Counted from the stretch's first letter, positions 46,627 through 56,716 are shown. The stretch is DNA of 64,000 bases from Symbiopectobacterium purcellii_A (GCF_052050035.1 NZ_CP189882.1:3162001-3226000), one strand, 5' to 3'. Notes: generated from the sequence alone by a model not told the origin. A program made the numbers and translations.

Positions 46627-46640
46627 TAAGAATCATCCTA
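46627..46640. promoter_or_regulatory. RcsB-box-like site upstream of rprA
   Basis: TAAGAATCATCCTA closely resembles the RcsB/RcsAB consensus. It lies roughly 75 bp above the likely rprA start. Together with the similar box upstream of ycfJ it suggests the Rcs envelope-stress pathway is still in use. Confidence 0.5.
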
Positions 46641-46826
46641 ATGCTTAACGTTTTTTTAATGGATTTGTCACGCAGAGATGCCGGCTATCAAAGTATTTGA
46701 TGTAATGTCGCGGCGTATCAATAGAAAATCAGAATAATCCGTGGCTATTGTACGCTAATCATTAAAATTATTTATCTATTGATGAATTTGCCTCAGCGCT
46801 GAGACTTTACGATGCGGCAGCCATTT

Positions 46827-47945
46827 TTACTGCGAGCGTGTCGGACGCTCGTTTGGCGACGGCGATGCGTCCGCAATGATTTCTGGTAACGGTCTTTCTT
46901 TCATCCAGGCAGAGAGCAAGCGGTATGACACGGCAAGTACCACTGGACCGATAAACAGGCCGATCATACCAAATGCCAACAGGCCGCCAATCACGCCACA
47001 CAGAATCAGCAGCATGGGCAGATCGGCGCCCATGCGTATCAACATCGGGCGGATGACGTTATCGAGCGTGCCCACGACACAACTCCACACCAACAAAATA
47101 GTGGCCCAGGTCGTATCACCACTCCAATAGAGCCAGATTATCGCGGGGATCAGCACCAGAAGCGGCCCCAACTGCGCCAAACAGAACAGGAACATCACGA
47201 CGGTGAGCAAGGTCGGATAGGGGATGCCGGAGATAGCGAGACCAATACCGCCCAGTAGTGATTGCACGATGGCGGTCACTACCACACCGAGAGCGACGGC
47301 ACGGATCGATTGTGCTGCCAGGATCACTGCCGCATCACCGCGCTCGCGCCCCAGACGAAGCGCAAAGTGGCGCACACCCTGTGCAACGGCTTCACCTTTA
47401 TCGTAGAGCAGGGCGCTGAAAATCAGCATCAGGCCACAGTGCATCAGGAAACGTCCGATGTGAGCTGCTTGCGATAACAGCCAGGTTGCGGTTTGACCGA
47501 TATAGGGCTGCACTTTGGCAAACACGCCGCTGCCGCCACTTTGCAACAAACTGTGCCAACTGGAAAACAGCCTGTCGCCGACAAAAGGCAGGGATGTCAG
47601 CCACTCCATGCGAGGGGGCGTCAGTTTCTCTTGCCCGGAGGCCCAACTGACGATGGCGGACGTGTTGTCTATCACCGTGCTGACCAGGATGGAAATCGGC
47701 ATCACAAACAGCAGACACAGCAACAGTGTCATGCCGGTTACTGCCAGCACGCGCTTGCCCCACAGTAACTTCTGCATTTTCAGCATCAATGGCCAAGTGG
47801 CAATCACCACCATGCTGGCCCAGGCAAAGCCCAGAATAAAGGGTTGCACCACCCAGAAGCAGGCGATGATCATGATAGTGATAAACATCAGACTAAAGAG
47901 GATTCGGGGCAAATCAAAACGCTGTTGGCGTGTGTTTTGCTGCAT
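46827..47945 (-). CDS. ydiK: AI-2E-type transporter family protein YdiK
   Basis: Inner-membrane protein of the AI-2E/PerM family; the substrate is unknown. It has 372 residues from ATG 47945, with eight or so membrane segments. VVGTLDNVIRPMLIRMGADLP is the family signature (shown shortened: GTLDNVIRPMLIRMG). This start matches E. coli, but no clear Shine-Dalgarno is seen; an in-frame ATG at 48092 would add 49 residues that do not look like the family. Confidence 0.85.
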   Translation of the reverse strand: MQQNTRQQRFDLPRILFSLMFITIMIIACFWVVQPFILGFAWASMVVIATWPLMLKMQKLLWGKRVLAVTGMTLLLCLLFVMPISILVSTVIDNTSAIVSWASGQEKLTPPRMEWLTSLPFVGDRLFSSWHSLLQSGGSGVFAKVQPYIGQTATWLLSQAAHIGRFLMHCGLMLIFSALLYDKGEAVAQGVRHFALRLGRERGDAAVILAAQSIRAVALGVVVTAIVQSLLGGIGLAISGIPYPTLLTVVMFLFCLAQLGPLLVLIPAIIWLYWSGDTTWATILLVWSCVVGTLDNVIRPMLIRMGADLPMLLILCGVIGGLLAFGMIGLFIGPVVLAVSYRLLSAWMKERPLPEIIADASPSPNERPTRSQ

Positions 47946-48315
47946 CGTTGCAGACAGTGGAGAGTGTGCGGCCAGCGGTTTCGGCGATGATGACTTCGTC
48001 AATGGACAATACCTCTGTATAGAGACCCAACGTTGAACAAGCTCCCTGCGATCGCTCGGGTCATCCGGCGGGGATAACTTATCATGGGGCATTTCTCACG
48101 TTTTTGACAGCGTGTGAGCTATTTTGTTAACGGATTAACGGACAGGATTCCAAAAATGATGCGGGGTCGCTAGGCAAAAAGTTTTTCTTGGGATGGCGGC
48201 GCATAGCGCCGAAATGTGATAAAACGTAAAACCGCGAATTCGCACAATGATTTTTACAACAAACACACTCACAACACGCTAATTATTTTTAGTCGACAGA
48301 CAGGGTCAACACATA

Positions 48316-51300
48316 ATGATCCCACAGATCTCTCATGCACCAGGGCTGGCTCAGCCGGGGCTTAATTTTTTGGATGCTTTGAAGCAACGTGGTTTTAACG
48401 GCGATACCGCCACCAGCTATGCCGATCGTTTAACCATGGCGACCGACAACAGCATTTATCAACTCTTGCCCGATGCGGTGGTGTTTCCCCGCTCGACGGC
48501 GGACGTGGCGCTACTGGCGAAGTTGTCAGCACAAGAGCCTTACCGTGAACTGACGTTTACCCCGCGCGGCGGCGGCACCGGCACCAATGGGCAAGCGCTG
48601 AACCAGGGCATAGTGGTGGATATGTCCCGCTACATGAACCGGATTTTGGAAATCAATCCTGAGGAAGGCTGGGTTCGCGTAGAAGCCGGGGTGATCAAAG
48701 ATCAGCTCAATCAGTACCTCAAGCCTTACGGCTATTTCTTTGCACCGGAACTGTCTACCAGTAACCGCGCCACCCTTGGCGGCATGATCAACACCGATGC
48801 ATCAGGGCAGGGTTCTCTGGTGTATGGCAAAACCTCGGACCATGTCCTTGGCGTGCGAGCCGTGCTGTTGGGCGGTGACATGCTGGATACTCAGGCGATG
48901 TCTGTGGCGCTGGCGCAGCAGTTGGCGCAAGAATCTTCACCGATAGGACGCGTATACCGCACCGTTTTTGAACGTTGCCGCGACCAGCGTGCGCTGATCC
49001 TCGAGAAATTCCCCAAACTGAACCGATTCCTGACCGGATACGATCTGCGCCACGTGTTCAGCGATGATATGCAAACGTTTGACCTGACGCGTATCCTGAC
49101 CGGTGCCGAGGGAACGCTGGCCTTTATCACTGAGGCCAAGCTGGATATTACGCGCTTGCCAAAGGTGAGGCGGCTGGTCAACGTTAAATTTGACTCCTTC
49201 GATTCAGCGCTGCGCAGCGCACCTTTTATGGTGGAAGCCAAGGCGCTTTCGGTGGAAACCGTCGATTCCCGCGTGTTAAATCTGGCGCGTGAAGATATCG
49301 TGTGGCACTCCGTCAGCGAACTGATTCAGGATGTGCCTGGCCAGGATATGCTGGGCCTCAACATCGTTGAATTTGCAGGGGACGATGAAGCGCTGATCGA
49401 CAGTCAAGTCAGCGCATTATGCGAGCGCATTGATGGTCTGCTTGCCGCTCATGAGGCTGGGGTGATCGGCTATCAGATTTGCCACGACCTTGCGGGGATC
49501 GAGCGTATTTACGCCATGCGTAAAAAAGCGGTGGGGCTGCTGGGTAACAGTAAAGGGCAGGCCAAGCCGATCCCCTTTGCGGAAGATACCTGTGTGCCGC
49601 CGCAGCATCTGGCGGATTACATCGTCGAGTTCCGTGCGCTGCTTGATAGTCACAACCTGACCTACGGCATGTTTGGTCACGTGGATGCGGGCGTGTTACA
49701 CGTGCGCCCGGCGCTGGACATGTGCGATCCGCAACAGGAAGTGCTGATGAAACAGCTTTCCGATCAGATTGTTGCGCTGACAGCCAAATATGACGGCCTG
49801 CTGTGGGGGGAACACGGTAAAGGGTTCCGCGCCGAATACAGCCCGGCTTTTTTTGGCGAAGAACTGTATAACGAACTGCGGCGCATCAAAGCCGCCTTCG
49901 ATCCGCATAACCGCCTTAACCCCGGTAAGATTTGTGCACCGTTGGCCGTCGATGCCCCGATGATGCGTATTGATGCTGAGAAGCGTGGCACCTTCGATCG
50001 CCGCATTCCGCTGGCAGTGCGTACCTCGTTCCGGGGAGCGATGGAGTGTAACGGCAACGGGCTGTGCTTCAACTTTGACGTAAACAGCCCGATGTGTCCT
50101 TCCATGAAGATAACCGGCAACCGTATCCATTCGCCGAAAGGGCGAGCGACGCTGGTACGCGAATGGCTGCGCTTGCTTGCCGAACAGGGTGTCGATCCGG
50201 TGGCGCTGGAGCAGTCGTTGAGCGCACGGTCGCACAGCCTGCGTGGCTTGATTGAAAAGACGCGTAACAGCTGGCGCGCGCGCAAGGGCGAGTATGACTT
50301 CTCTCATGAAGTGAAAGTGTCCATGTCCGGGTGCCTGGCCTGTAAAGCCTGTTCAACCCAATGCCCGATCAAGATAGACGTTCCAGGGTTCCGTGCGCGT
50401 TTTCTTCAGCTTTATCACACGCGCTATTTACGCCCTGCGCGTGATTATTTGGTGGCCGGTGTTGAAAGTTATGCGCCGTTGATGGCGCTGAGCCCTAAAA
50501 CTTTCAACTTCTTCTTGAAAATGCCGTTGGTTGACGCGCTGAGTCGCCGGACGATCGGCATGACCGATCTGCCGTTACTCTCTTCGCCTTCGCTACGTCA
50601 GCAATTTGCCGGACACCCGGCAATGACGACTACGCTTGAGCAGTTGGAAAGCGTCGCCGCAGCGTCCCGCGATCGCTATGTGCTGATTGTGCAGGACCCG
50701 TTTACCAGCTATTACGATGCGCAAGTGGTGGCAGATTTGGTGCATCTGGTGGAAAAACTGGATCTCAAGCCGGTACTGCTGCCTTTCTCACCCAACGGTA
50801 AGCCGCAGCATATCAAAGGCTTCTTAACGCGTTTTGCTAAAACTGCGGCCAAAACCTCGGATTTCCTGAATCGGGTTGCCAGGTTGGGAATGCCGATGAT
50901 TGGCGTCGATCCGGCGCTGGTGCTATGCTATCGCGATGAATACCGTGAAATCTTGGGTGATAAACGCAGCGATTTTCAGGTGCAGCTGGTGCATGAATGG
51001 CTGCTGCCGCTGCTGTCGACGAGAACGCCGACGACCGTGCCGCGCGATGATGCCTGGTATCTGTTTGGTCACTGTACCGAATCGACCTCGTTGCCAACCA
51101 GCAGCAAACAGTGGGCCGATATCTTTGCCCGTTTCGGTGCCCGACTGGAAAACGTCAACGTCGGTTGCTGTGGTATGGCCGGCACCTATGGACATGAAAG
51201 CAAGAATCTGGCTGATTCCAAGGGGATCTATGCCTTGTCCTGGCAGCAGGCGTTGCAAAAATTACCCTCCACGCGCTGTCTCACGACGGGTTACTCATGC

Positions 51301-51372
51301 CGCAGCCAGGTGAAGCGTATGGAAGGTCAGGGGCTGCGTCATCCGTTGCAGGCACTACTAAACCTCGTCTGA
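48316..51372 (+). CDS. ydiJ: FAD-binding and Fe-S oxidoreductase YdiJ (D-2-hydroxyglutarate dehydrogenase type)
   Basis: Large oxidoreductase of 1018 residues. The N-terminal FAD domain has TPRGGGTGTNGQ (about 75) and TLGGMINTDASGQG. A middle FAD-linked C-terminal domain has FGHVDAGVLHVRP and EHGKGFR. The 4Fe-4S motif CLACKACSTQCPI is near residue 673 and a CCG-type domain with GHCTESTS and CCGMAGTYGHE ends it. YdiJ has been linked to D-2-hydroxyglutarate oxidation; this is family knowledge. menI follows 12 bases later. Confidence 0.9.
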   Translation: MIPQISHAPGLAQPGLNFLDALKQRGFNGDTATSYADRLTMATDNSIYQLLPDAVVFPRSTADVALLAKLSAQEPYRELTFTPRGGGTGTNGQALNQGIVVDMSRYMNRILEINPEEGWVRVEAGVIKDQLNQYLKPYGYFFAPELSTSNRATLGGMINTDASGQGSLVYGKTSDHVLGVRAVLLGGDMLDTQAMSVALAQQLAQESSPIGRVYRTVFERCRDQRALILEKFPKLNRFLTGYDLRHVFSDDMQTFDLTRILTGAEGTLAFITEAKLDITRLPKVRRLVNVKFDSFDSALRSAPFMVEAKALSVETVDSRVLNLAREDIVWHSVSELIQDVPGQDMLGLNIVEFAGDDEALIDSQVSALCERIDGLLAAHEAGVIGYQICHDLAGIERIYAMRKKAVGLLGNSKGQAKPIPFAEDTCVPPQHLADYIVEFRALLDSHNLTYGMFGHVDAGVLHVRPALDMCDPQQEVLMKQLSDQIVALTAKYDGLLWGEHGKGFRAEYSPAFFGEELYNELRRIKAAFDPHNRLNPGKICAPLAVDAPMMRIDAEKRGTFDRRIPLAVRTSFRGAMECNGNGLCFNFDVNSPMCPSMKITGNRIHSPKGRATLVREWLRLLAEQGVDPVALEQSLSARSHSLRGLIEKTRNSWRARKGEYDFSHEVKVSMSGCLACKACSTQCPIKIDVPGFRARFLQLYHTRYLRPARDYLVAGVESYAPLMALSPKTFNFFLKMPLVDALSRRTIGMTDLPLLSSPSLRQQFAGHPAMTTTLEQLESVAAASRDRYVLIVQDPFTSYYDAQVVADLVHLVEKLDLKPVLLPFSPNGKPQHIKGFLTRFAKTAAKTSDFLNRVARLGMPMIGVDPALVLCYRDEYREILGDKRSDFQVQLVHEWLLPLLSTRTPTTVPRDDAWYLFGHCTESTSLPTSSKQWADIFARFGARLENVNVGCCGMAGTYGHESKNLADSKGIYALSWQQALQKLPSTRCLTTGYSCRSQVKRMEGQGLRHPLQALLNLV

Positions 51373-51384
51373 CAGGAGAGCGTT

Positions 51385-51801
51385 ATGCTGTGGAGAAGGA
51401 CGGTTACGTTGGAGCAACTGAACCAACAAAGTCAGGGCTGCATGGTGGAGCATGTCGGCATTCGCTATACCGCGATTAACGACGATTCGCTGGAAGGCAC
51501 CCTACCGATAGATAGCCGAACGCGTCAGCCATTCGGTCTGTTACACGGCGGTGCATCGGTGGCGCTGGCGGAGTCGCTGGGTTCGGTGGCGGGTTACCTG
51601 TGTACCGAAGGGGAGCAGAGCGTGGTGGGGATGGAGATTAATGCCAACCATTTGCGCGCAGTGACGTCGGGTGAGGTACGTGGTGTCTGCCGTGCATTGC
51701 ACGTGGGACGCCGTAACCAGGTGTGGCAAATCGACATTTACGATGAAAACAACCGGCTGTGTTGCACTTCTCGGCTCACCACTGCAGTGGTGACGCCGTA
51801 A
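51385..51801 (+). CDS. menI: 1,4-dihydroxy-2-naphthoyl-CoA hydrolase
   Basis: Hotdog-fold thioesterase of menaquinone synthesis, also active on other aromatic acyl-CoAs. It has 138 residues. The active-site segment LLHGGASVALAESLGS carries His 54 and Glu 63. It begins MLWRRTVTLE, close to E. coli, with AGGAGA before the ATG, and is probably co-transcribed with ydiJ. Confidence 0.93.
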   Translation: MLWRRTVTLEQLNQQSQGCMVEHVGIRYTAINDDSLEGTLPIDSRTRQPFGLLHGGASVALAESLGSVAGYLCTEGEQSVVGMEINANHLRAVTSGEVRGVCRALHVGRRNQVWQIDIYDENNRLCCTSRLTTAVVTP

Positions 51802-51858
51802 TCTCGCAGCCACTGTAATATGCGCGCCAACTGGCGCGCATATTCATTCTCGCGCGCC

Positions 51859-52272
51859 TCAAGGCAAAAAGGGGACGCGCCGCACAAAATCGGTCTGAAA
51901 AGCGGTGGCCTTGTCCCAACTGCCTTCAAGGCTGAGCTGATGGCAAATCAGCTTTAGCGTGTTGCGTGCGAAATAGTAGCTCTGCACGCGGAAAAGATGG
52001 CAGCGACTTTCATTATTAATCTCTTTTATCAATCGGTTATGCAACTTTACCAGTGCATGCAGATAGCTCTCATCATCGCCGTTCTTACGGCACATATCGA
52101 TCATCTCCATGCAGGCATTATGGTAGCGGCGCAGGTGATCGATATGGCTTTCCTGCCGATTCAATCGCGCTTCGGCCATGTAGAAATCGACGGTGACATC
52201 CCGGATCAAGAATTTGTACTCATCAATCTGATGCTGTAGCCAGGCATTCACGGACTGCATAGGAATCACCAT
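51859..52272 (-). CDS. conserved hypothetical protein with a Fur box at its start
   Basis: Protein of 137 residues that I do not recognise. It looks mostly helical and charged, with RLNRQESHIDHLRRYHNA and LHALVKLHNRLIKEI suggesting helical bundles or coiled coils; there is no signal peptide or membrane segment. The start may be ATG 52272 or, without four residues, ATG 52260; neither has a clear ribosome-binding site. A nearly perfect Fur box abuts the start. It is divergent from sufA, which also has a Fur-type site, so a role in iron response is inferred. Confidence 0.75.
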   Translation of the reverse strand: MVIPMQSVNAWLQHQIDEYKFLIRDVTVDFYMAEARLNRQESHIDHLRRYHNACMEMIDMCRKNGDDESYLHALVKLHNRLIKEINNESRCHLFRVQSYYFARNTLKLICHQLSLEGSWDKATAFQTDFVRRVPFLP

Positions 52273-52276
52273 GGAT

Positions 52277-52295
52277 ATTAATGATAATCATTATC
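52277..52295. promoter_or_regulatory. Fur box upstream of hypothetical gene
   Basis: ATTAATGATAATCATTATC matches the 19-bp Fur consensus at 17 positions. It starts 5 bases before the ATG at 52272. Confidence 0.82.
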
Positions 52296-52641
52296 ATATT
52301 TATAATGTTCATTGGGATCAACCTATCGCCCCGCGCCAGAGAAAAAAAAGTATACGGCCGGATAGGACTTTTTATGGTCAATAATTGCGCAATCAAACCA
52401 TAAAATCGGTCACGATTTTTCCTGTTTTAAAAATAGGTATCGTCTATGAATGTTATAATTATGATAACAATATGTTTATACTAATTCGCCCAGCTTTCAC
52501 GTGACGGTAAATTAGTTATTTTATATCAACATGTTATTTTTTTATAACTACGCTATGAGCGTGCAGGCAGGTAAAAAAAAACGGATTTTTTAAGGTTTCA
52601 GTGAAATGTTACAAATACCCCTGCGAAACAAGAGGTTGAAG

Positions 52642-52660
52642 CAATAATCATTATCACTAA
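52642..52660. promoter_or_regulatory. Fur-type site upstream of sufA
   Basis: AATAATCATTATCACTA contains the half-site core ATAATCATTATC of the Fur consensus (13 of 19 with its upstream flank). It lies about 45 bp before the sufA ATG. Fur represses suf in E. coli. Confidence 0.6.
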
Positions 52661-52702
52661 CATTAGGCTCAGACAGAGCTTTTCTGAAACGAGGTACGGC
52701 GG

Positions 52703-53077
52703 ATGCAAACGGGAAACGTAGAGACATTTTCACTGGATGAAAACATCTGGAAAGGGCTGACGTTGACGGCCAGTGCCGCTCAACAAATCCTGCACCTTGT
52801 CCAGTCTGATGACACGGTGAAAGGGTTACGTTTGAGCGTCAAGCAATCAGGATGTGCGGGATTTGGTTATGTACTGGATCTGGTCAAAGCACCGGATGCG
52901 GGTGACCTGGTGTTCGAGCGCGAAGGCGCACACCTGTATGTCCCCCTAAAGGCGATGCCTTTTATCGATGGCACCGAGCTGGATTATGTGCGTGAAGGCT
53001 TGAACCAGATTTTCAAATTTAATAATCCCAAAGCGCAGCACGCCTGCGGGTGTGGCGAAAGCTTTGGCATTGAGTGA
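52703..53077 (+). CDS. sufA: Fe-S cluster A-type carrier
   Basis: Accepts Fe-S clusters from SufBCD and passes them to target proteins. It has 124 residues. The three cluster cysteines are C51, C115 and C117 (HACGCGES). First gene of a complete sufABCDSE operon, which works under iron limitation and oxidative stress. Its TGA overlaps the sufB ATG. Confidence 0.95.
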   Translation: MQTGNVETFSLDENIWKGLTLTASAAQQILHLVQSDDTVKGLRLSVKQSGCAGFGYVLDLVKAPDAGDLVFEREGAHLYVPLKAMPFIDGTELDYVREGLNQIFKFNNPKAQHACGCGESFGIE

Positions 53078-54582
53078 TGACTGATATGGCGCGTAGCAAT
53101 GTAGATGTACCTGATGATGTACAAATCTGGATGGGGGATGGCTGCTACAAAGAGGGCTTTTTCACCGAACTGCCTACTGACCAACTGGGCCGTGGCGTCA
53201 ATGAAGAGGTGGTGCGAGCGATCTCCGCCAAACGCAACGAGCCCGAGTGGATGCTGGAGTTCCGTCTCAACGCCTACCGCGCCTGGCTGGAGATGGAGGA
53301 GCCGCACTGGCTAAAAGCGCACTACGACAAACTGGACTATCAGGAATACAGCTATTACTCGGCGCCGTCTTGCGGTCACTATGATGATACCTGCGGCTCT
53401 GAACCCGGCGTCAAGCAGCAGTCCAGCATTGCCGAGGTGAACAGCTACCTGACCGTTGAAGTCGAAAATGCCTTCAATCAGCTCGGCGTGCCGGTGCGCG
53501 AAGGGCACGCCGTGGCGGTAGATGCGATTTTTGACTCGGTATCGGTGGCAACTACCTACCGCGAAGAGCTGGCGCAGCAGGGGATTATTTTCTGCTCATT
53601 CAGCGAGGCGATTCAGGAGCATCCCGCTCTGGTGCGCCAATACCTTGGCACTGTGGTGCCTGCCAACGATAACTTTTTTGCCGCGCTCAATGCCGCGGTG
53701 GCCTCTGACGGCACCTTTGTCTACATACCGAAAGGTGTGCGCTGCCCGATGGAGCTCTCCACCTATTTCCGTATCAATGCGGCCAAGACCGGGCAGTTCG
53801 AGCGCACCATCCTGATCGCCGATGATGACAGCTATGTCAGCTATATCGAAGGGTGCTCAGCTCCCGTGCGCGACAGCTACCAGCTGCACGCCGCTGTGGT
53901 GGAAGTGATCGTCAACAAAAACGCCGAAGTAAAATACTCTACGGTTCAGAACTGGTTCTCCGGCCAGGATGCCAAAGGCGGTATCCTTAACTTTGTTACC
54001 AAGCGTGCACTCTGTGCCGGCGAGTATGCCAAGATGTCTTGGACCCAGTCTGAAACCGGCTCTGCCATCACCTGGAAATACCCGAGTGTGATTTTGCGCG
54101 GAGATAACTCGGTGGGAGAGTTCTTCTCTGTTGCGCTGACCAGTGGACATCAGCAAGCCGATACCGGGACCAAGATGATCCACATCGGTAAAAACACCCG
54201 CTCCACGATTATCTCCAAAGGGATCTCAGCCGGACACAGTGAGAACACCTACCGCGGTCTGGTAAAAATCATGCCGACTGCCACCAATGCGCGTAATTTC
54301 ACCCAGTGCGACTCGATGCTGATTGGCAGCGACTGCGGCGCACATACTTTCCCGTATGTGGAAGTGCGCAACAATAGTGCGCAGTTGGAGCACGAAGCGA
54401 CAACCTCACGCATTGGTGAAGACCAACTGTTTTATTGCCTGCAACGTGGTATCAGCGAAGACGATGCCATTTCGATGATCGTGAACGGATTCTGTAAGGA
54501 CGTGTTTTCGGAACTGCCGCTGGAATTTGCTGTAGAAGCGCAGAAGCTACTGGCAATCAGTCTGGAACACAGCGTCGGCTAA
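53077..54582 (+). CDS. sufB: Fe-S scaffold subunit SufB
   Basis: Forms the SufBC2D scaffold where Fe-S clusters are built. It has about 501 residues. The beta-helix core and C-terminal region NARNFTQCDSMLIG and CGAHTFPYVEVRN are intact. Cysteines used in sulfur transfer are kept, e.g. in QCDSMLIG. ATG 53077 overlaps the sufA stop; GTG 53074 or ATG 53086 are possible. A 108-bp gap precedes sufC. Confidence 0.95.
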   Translation: MTDMARSNVDVPDDVQIWMGDGCYKEGFFTELPTDQLGRGVNEEVVRAISAKRNEPEWMLEFRLNAYRAWLEMEEPHWLKAHYDKLDYQEYSYYSAPSCGHYDDTCGSEPGVKQQSSIAEVNSYLTVEVENAFNQLGVPVREGHAVAVDAIFDSVSVATTYREELAQQGIIFCSFSEAIQEHPALVRQYLGTVVPANDNFFAALNAAVASDGTFVYIPKGVRCPMELSTYFRINAAKTGQFERTILIADDDSYVSYIEGCSAPVRDSYQLHAAVVEVIVNKNAEVKYSTVQNWFSGQDAKGGILNFVTKRALCAGEYAKMSWTQSETGSAITWKYPSVILRGDNSVGEFFSVALTSGHQQADTGTKMIHIGKNTRSTIISKGISAGHSENTYRGLVKIMPTATNARNFTQCDSMLIGSDCGAHTFPYVEVRNNSAQLEHEATTSRIGEDQLFYCLQRGISEDDAISMIVNGFCKDVFSELPLEFAVEAQKLLAISLEHSVG

Positions 54583-54690
54583 GGGCGTCGCAAAATAAAA
54601 ATGCAGCAGGGTGCCAAATGTCAATCTGACAGCACCCTACGCGAATTGATGTTATCAGGCGTGCTCGGCACGACGCAGCAAGGATAAACT

Positions 54691-55437
54691 ATGTTAAGCA
54701 TTAAGAATTTACACGTAAGCGTTGAAGGTAAGGCCATCCTGAACGGACTGAACCTCGAGGTGAAACCCGGTGATGTTCACGCGATTATGGGACCTAATGG
54801 CTCTGGCAAGAGTACGCTTTCTGCCACGCTCGCAGGCCGTGAAGATTATGAAGTGAACGATGGCACGGTAGCGTTCAAAGGGAAAGACTTGCTGGAATTA
54901 GATCCGGAAGATCGCGCCAGAGAGGGCATCTTTATGGCCTTCCAGTACCCGGTTGAGATCCCCGGTGTCAGTAATCAGTTCTTTCTGCAAACCGCCGTCA
55001 ACGCCGTGCGTAAATATCGCGAGCAGGAGCCGCTGGACCGGTTCGATTTCGCTGATTTTATTGAAGATAAAATCAAGCTGCTGAAGATGCCGGAAGATTT
55101 GTTGACCCGTTCGGTTAACGTGGGTTTTTCCGGTGGTGAGAAAAAACGTAATGACATTCTGCAAATGGCAGCGCTGGAGCCAGCGCTGTGTATTCTGGAT
55201 GAGACGGACTCCGGGCTGGATATTGATGCGCTGAAAATTGTGGCCAACGGCGTTAACGCGCTGCGTAATCAAGAACGTGCATTTATTATCGTGACGCACT
55301 ACCAGCGTATTTTGGACTATATCCAACCCGATTATGTGCACGTGCTCTATCAGGGGCGTATCGTCAAATCGGGCGATTTTTCGCTGGTGAAACAGTTGGA
55401 GGAGCAAGGCTATGGCTGGCTTACCGACCAACAGTAA
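54691..55437 (+). CDS. sufC: Fe-S assembly ATPase SufC
   Basis: ABC-type ATPase that drives conformational change of SufBD. It has 248 residues. Walker A GPNGSGKST, signature FSGGEKKR and Walker B CILDETDSGLD are intact (ETDSGLD is typical of SufC). AGGATAAACT precedes the ATG. The last 26 bases overlap sufD. Confidence 0.96.
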   Translation: MLSIKNLHVSVEGKAILNGLNLEVKPGDVHAIMGPNGSGKSTLSATLAGREDYEVNDGTVAFKGKDLLELDPEDRAREGIFMAFQYPVEIPGVSNQFFLQTAVNAVRKYREQEPLDRFDFADFIEDKIKLLKMPEDLLTRSVNVGFSGGEKKRNDILQMAALEPALCILDETDSGLDIDALKIVANGVNALRNQERAFIIVTHYQRILDYIQPDYVHVLYQGRIVKSGDFSLVKQLEEQGYGWLTDQQ

Positions 55438-56716
55438 TACGCTGGCTGAAAAACAGGCCAAAACGCTCCAGCAGTGGCAGGCGTTGTTTACTGCGTCACG
55501 CGCGGCCGATGCACCCAGTGCGCAACATCACTGGCAGGAAGTGATGCGACTCGGTTTGCCGGGGCGCAAACATGAGCATTGGAAATACACGCTGCTGGAT
55601 GGGCTGCTGGCGCAGCAGTTCAGCGCGCCAGCAGCCGTAGCCCTTGATGACGATACGTTGGCGGCACACGCACTGGCGCTGGAATGTTGGCGCCTGGTGT
55701 TTGTTGATGGCGTCTTCAACGCGGCGTTGAGCGATGCGCAGTGGGGGCCTTACCAGATAGCGGTGAACGCGCCCCATGCAGCACCCACCGATCTGGCGGC
55801 CGTTCAACCCGAACTGTTTTTGCACCTGACGGAAAGTCTGGCGGAGCAGCACACGGCCATCCGTTTACCGACCGGATGTCAGGCGAAGAAACCGCTGTAT
55901 ATTCTGCATATCAGCAGTGGACAGTCTGCCAGCCTGAACATGGCACACCAGCGCCACCATCTGTATGTCGGGGCTGGAGCCAGCGCCGAGATTATAGAGC
56001 ACTACGTCAGTGTGGATGACAAGGCGCACTTCACCGGTACGCGCCTGACGGTACATGCCGCGGCTAATAGCCAGGTAGAACACCTCAAGCTGGCGTTTGA
56101 GGCTGCCGCCAGTTACCACTTCGCCCACAACGATCTGGTATTGGAGCGGGATGCGCGCGTGAGCAGCCACAGCTTCTTGTTGGGGGCCGGATTAACCCGA
56201 CACCACACCAGTGCACAGATTAACGGTGAAGGCGTCAACCTTTCTATCAATAGCCTGATTTTGCCTATTGGCAATGAAGTGTGCGACACCCGCACCTACC
56301 TTGAACATAATCAGGGCCACGGTGAAAGCCGCCAACTGCACAAGGCGATTGTCAGTGACAAAGCCCGGGCGGTGTTCAACGGCATGATCAAGGTCGCGCC
56401 GGGGGCATTGAAGACTGACGGACAGATGACCAACAACAACCTGCTGCTGGGGCGTCTGGCGGAAGTGGATACCAAGCCACAGCTCGAGATCTACGCTGAT
56501 GATGTGAAATGCAGCCACGGTGCTACGGTTGGACGTATTGATGACAAGCAGATGTTCTACCTGCGTTCGCGCGGTATTTCACAGCAGGATGCACAGCAGA
56601 TGATCATCTATGCGTTTGCCGCGGAATTGACGGAAGCGCTTAACGACAAGCTGCAAGCCGCGGTGTTGCAGCGTATTGCGTTGCGCCTGCCGAACGCGGC
56701 AGGAGTGACCCGATGA
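55412..56716 (+). CDS. sufD: Fe-S assembly subunit SufD
   Basis: Partner of SufB in the SufBC2D scaffold, needed for iron entry. It has 434 residues, slightly longer than E. coli. HEHWKYTLLDGL near the N-terminus and CSHGATVGRIDDKQMFYLRSRG near the C-terminus are typical (shortened: CSHGATVGRIDD). It starts inside sufC and overlaps sufS by 4 bases. Confidence 0.95.
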   Translation: MAGLPTNSNTLAEKQAKTLQQWQALFTASRAADAPSAQHHWQEVMRLGLPGRKHEHWKYTLLDGLLAQQFSAPAAVALDDDTLAAHALALECWRLVFVDGVFNAALSDAQWGPYQIAVNAPHAAPTDLAAVQPELFLHLTESLAEQHTAIRLPTGCQAKKPLYILHISSGQSASLNMAHQRHHLYVGAGASAEIIEHYVSVDDKAHFTGTRLTVHAAANSQVEHLKLAFEAAASYHFAHNDLVLERDARVSSHSFLLGAGLTRHHTSAQINGEGVNLSINSLILPIGNEVCDTRTYLEHNQGHGESRQLHKAIVSDKARAVFNGMIKVAPGALKTDGQMTNNNLLLGRLAEVDTKPQLEIYADDVKCSHGATVGRIDDKQMFYLRSRGISQQDAQQMIIYAFAAELTEALNDKLQAAVLQRIALRLPNAAGVTR

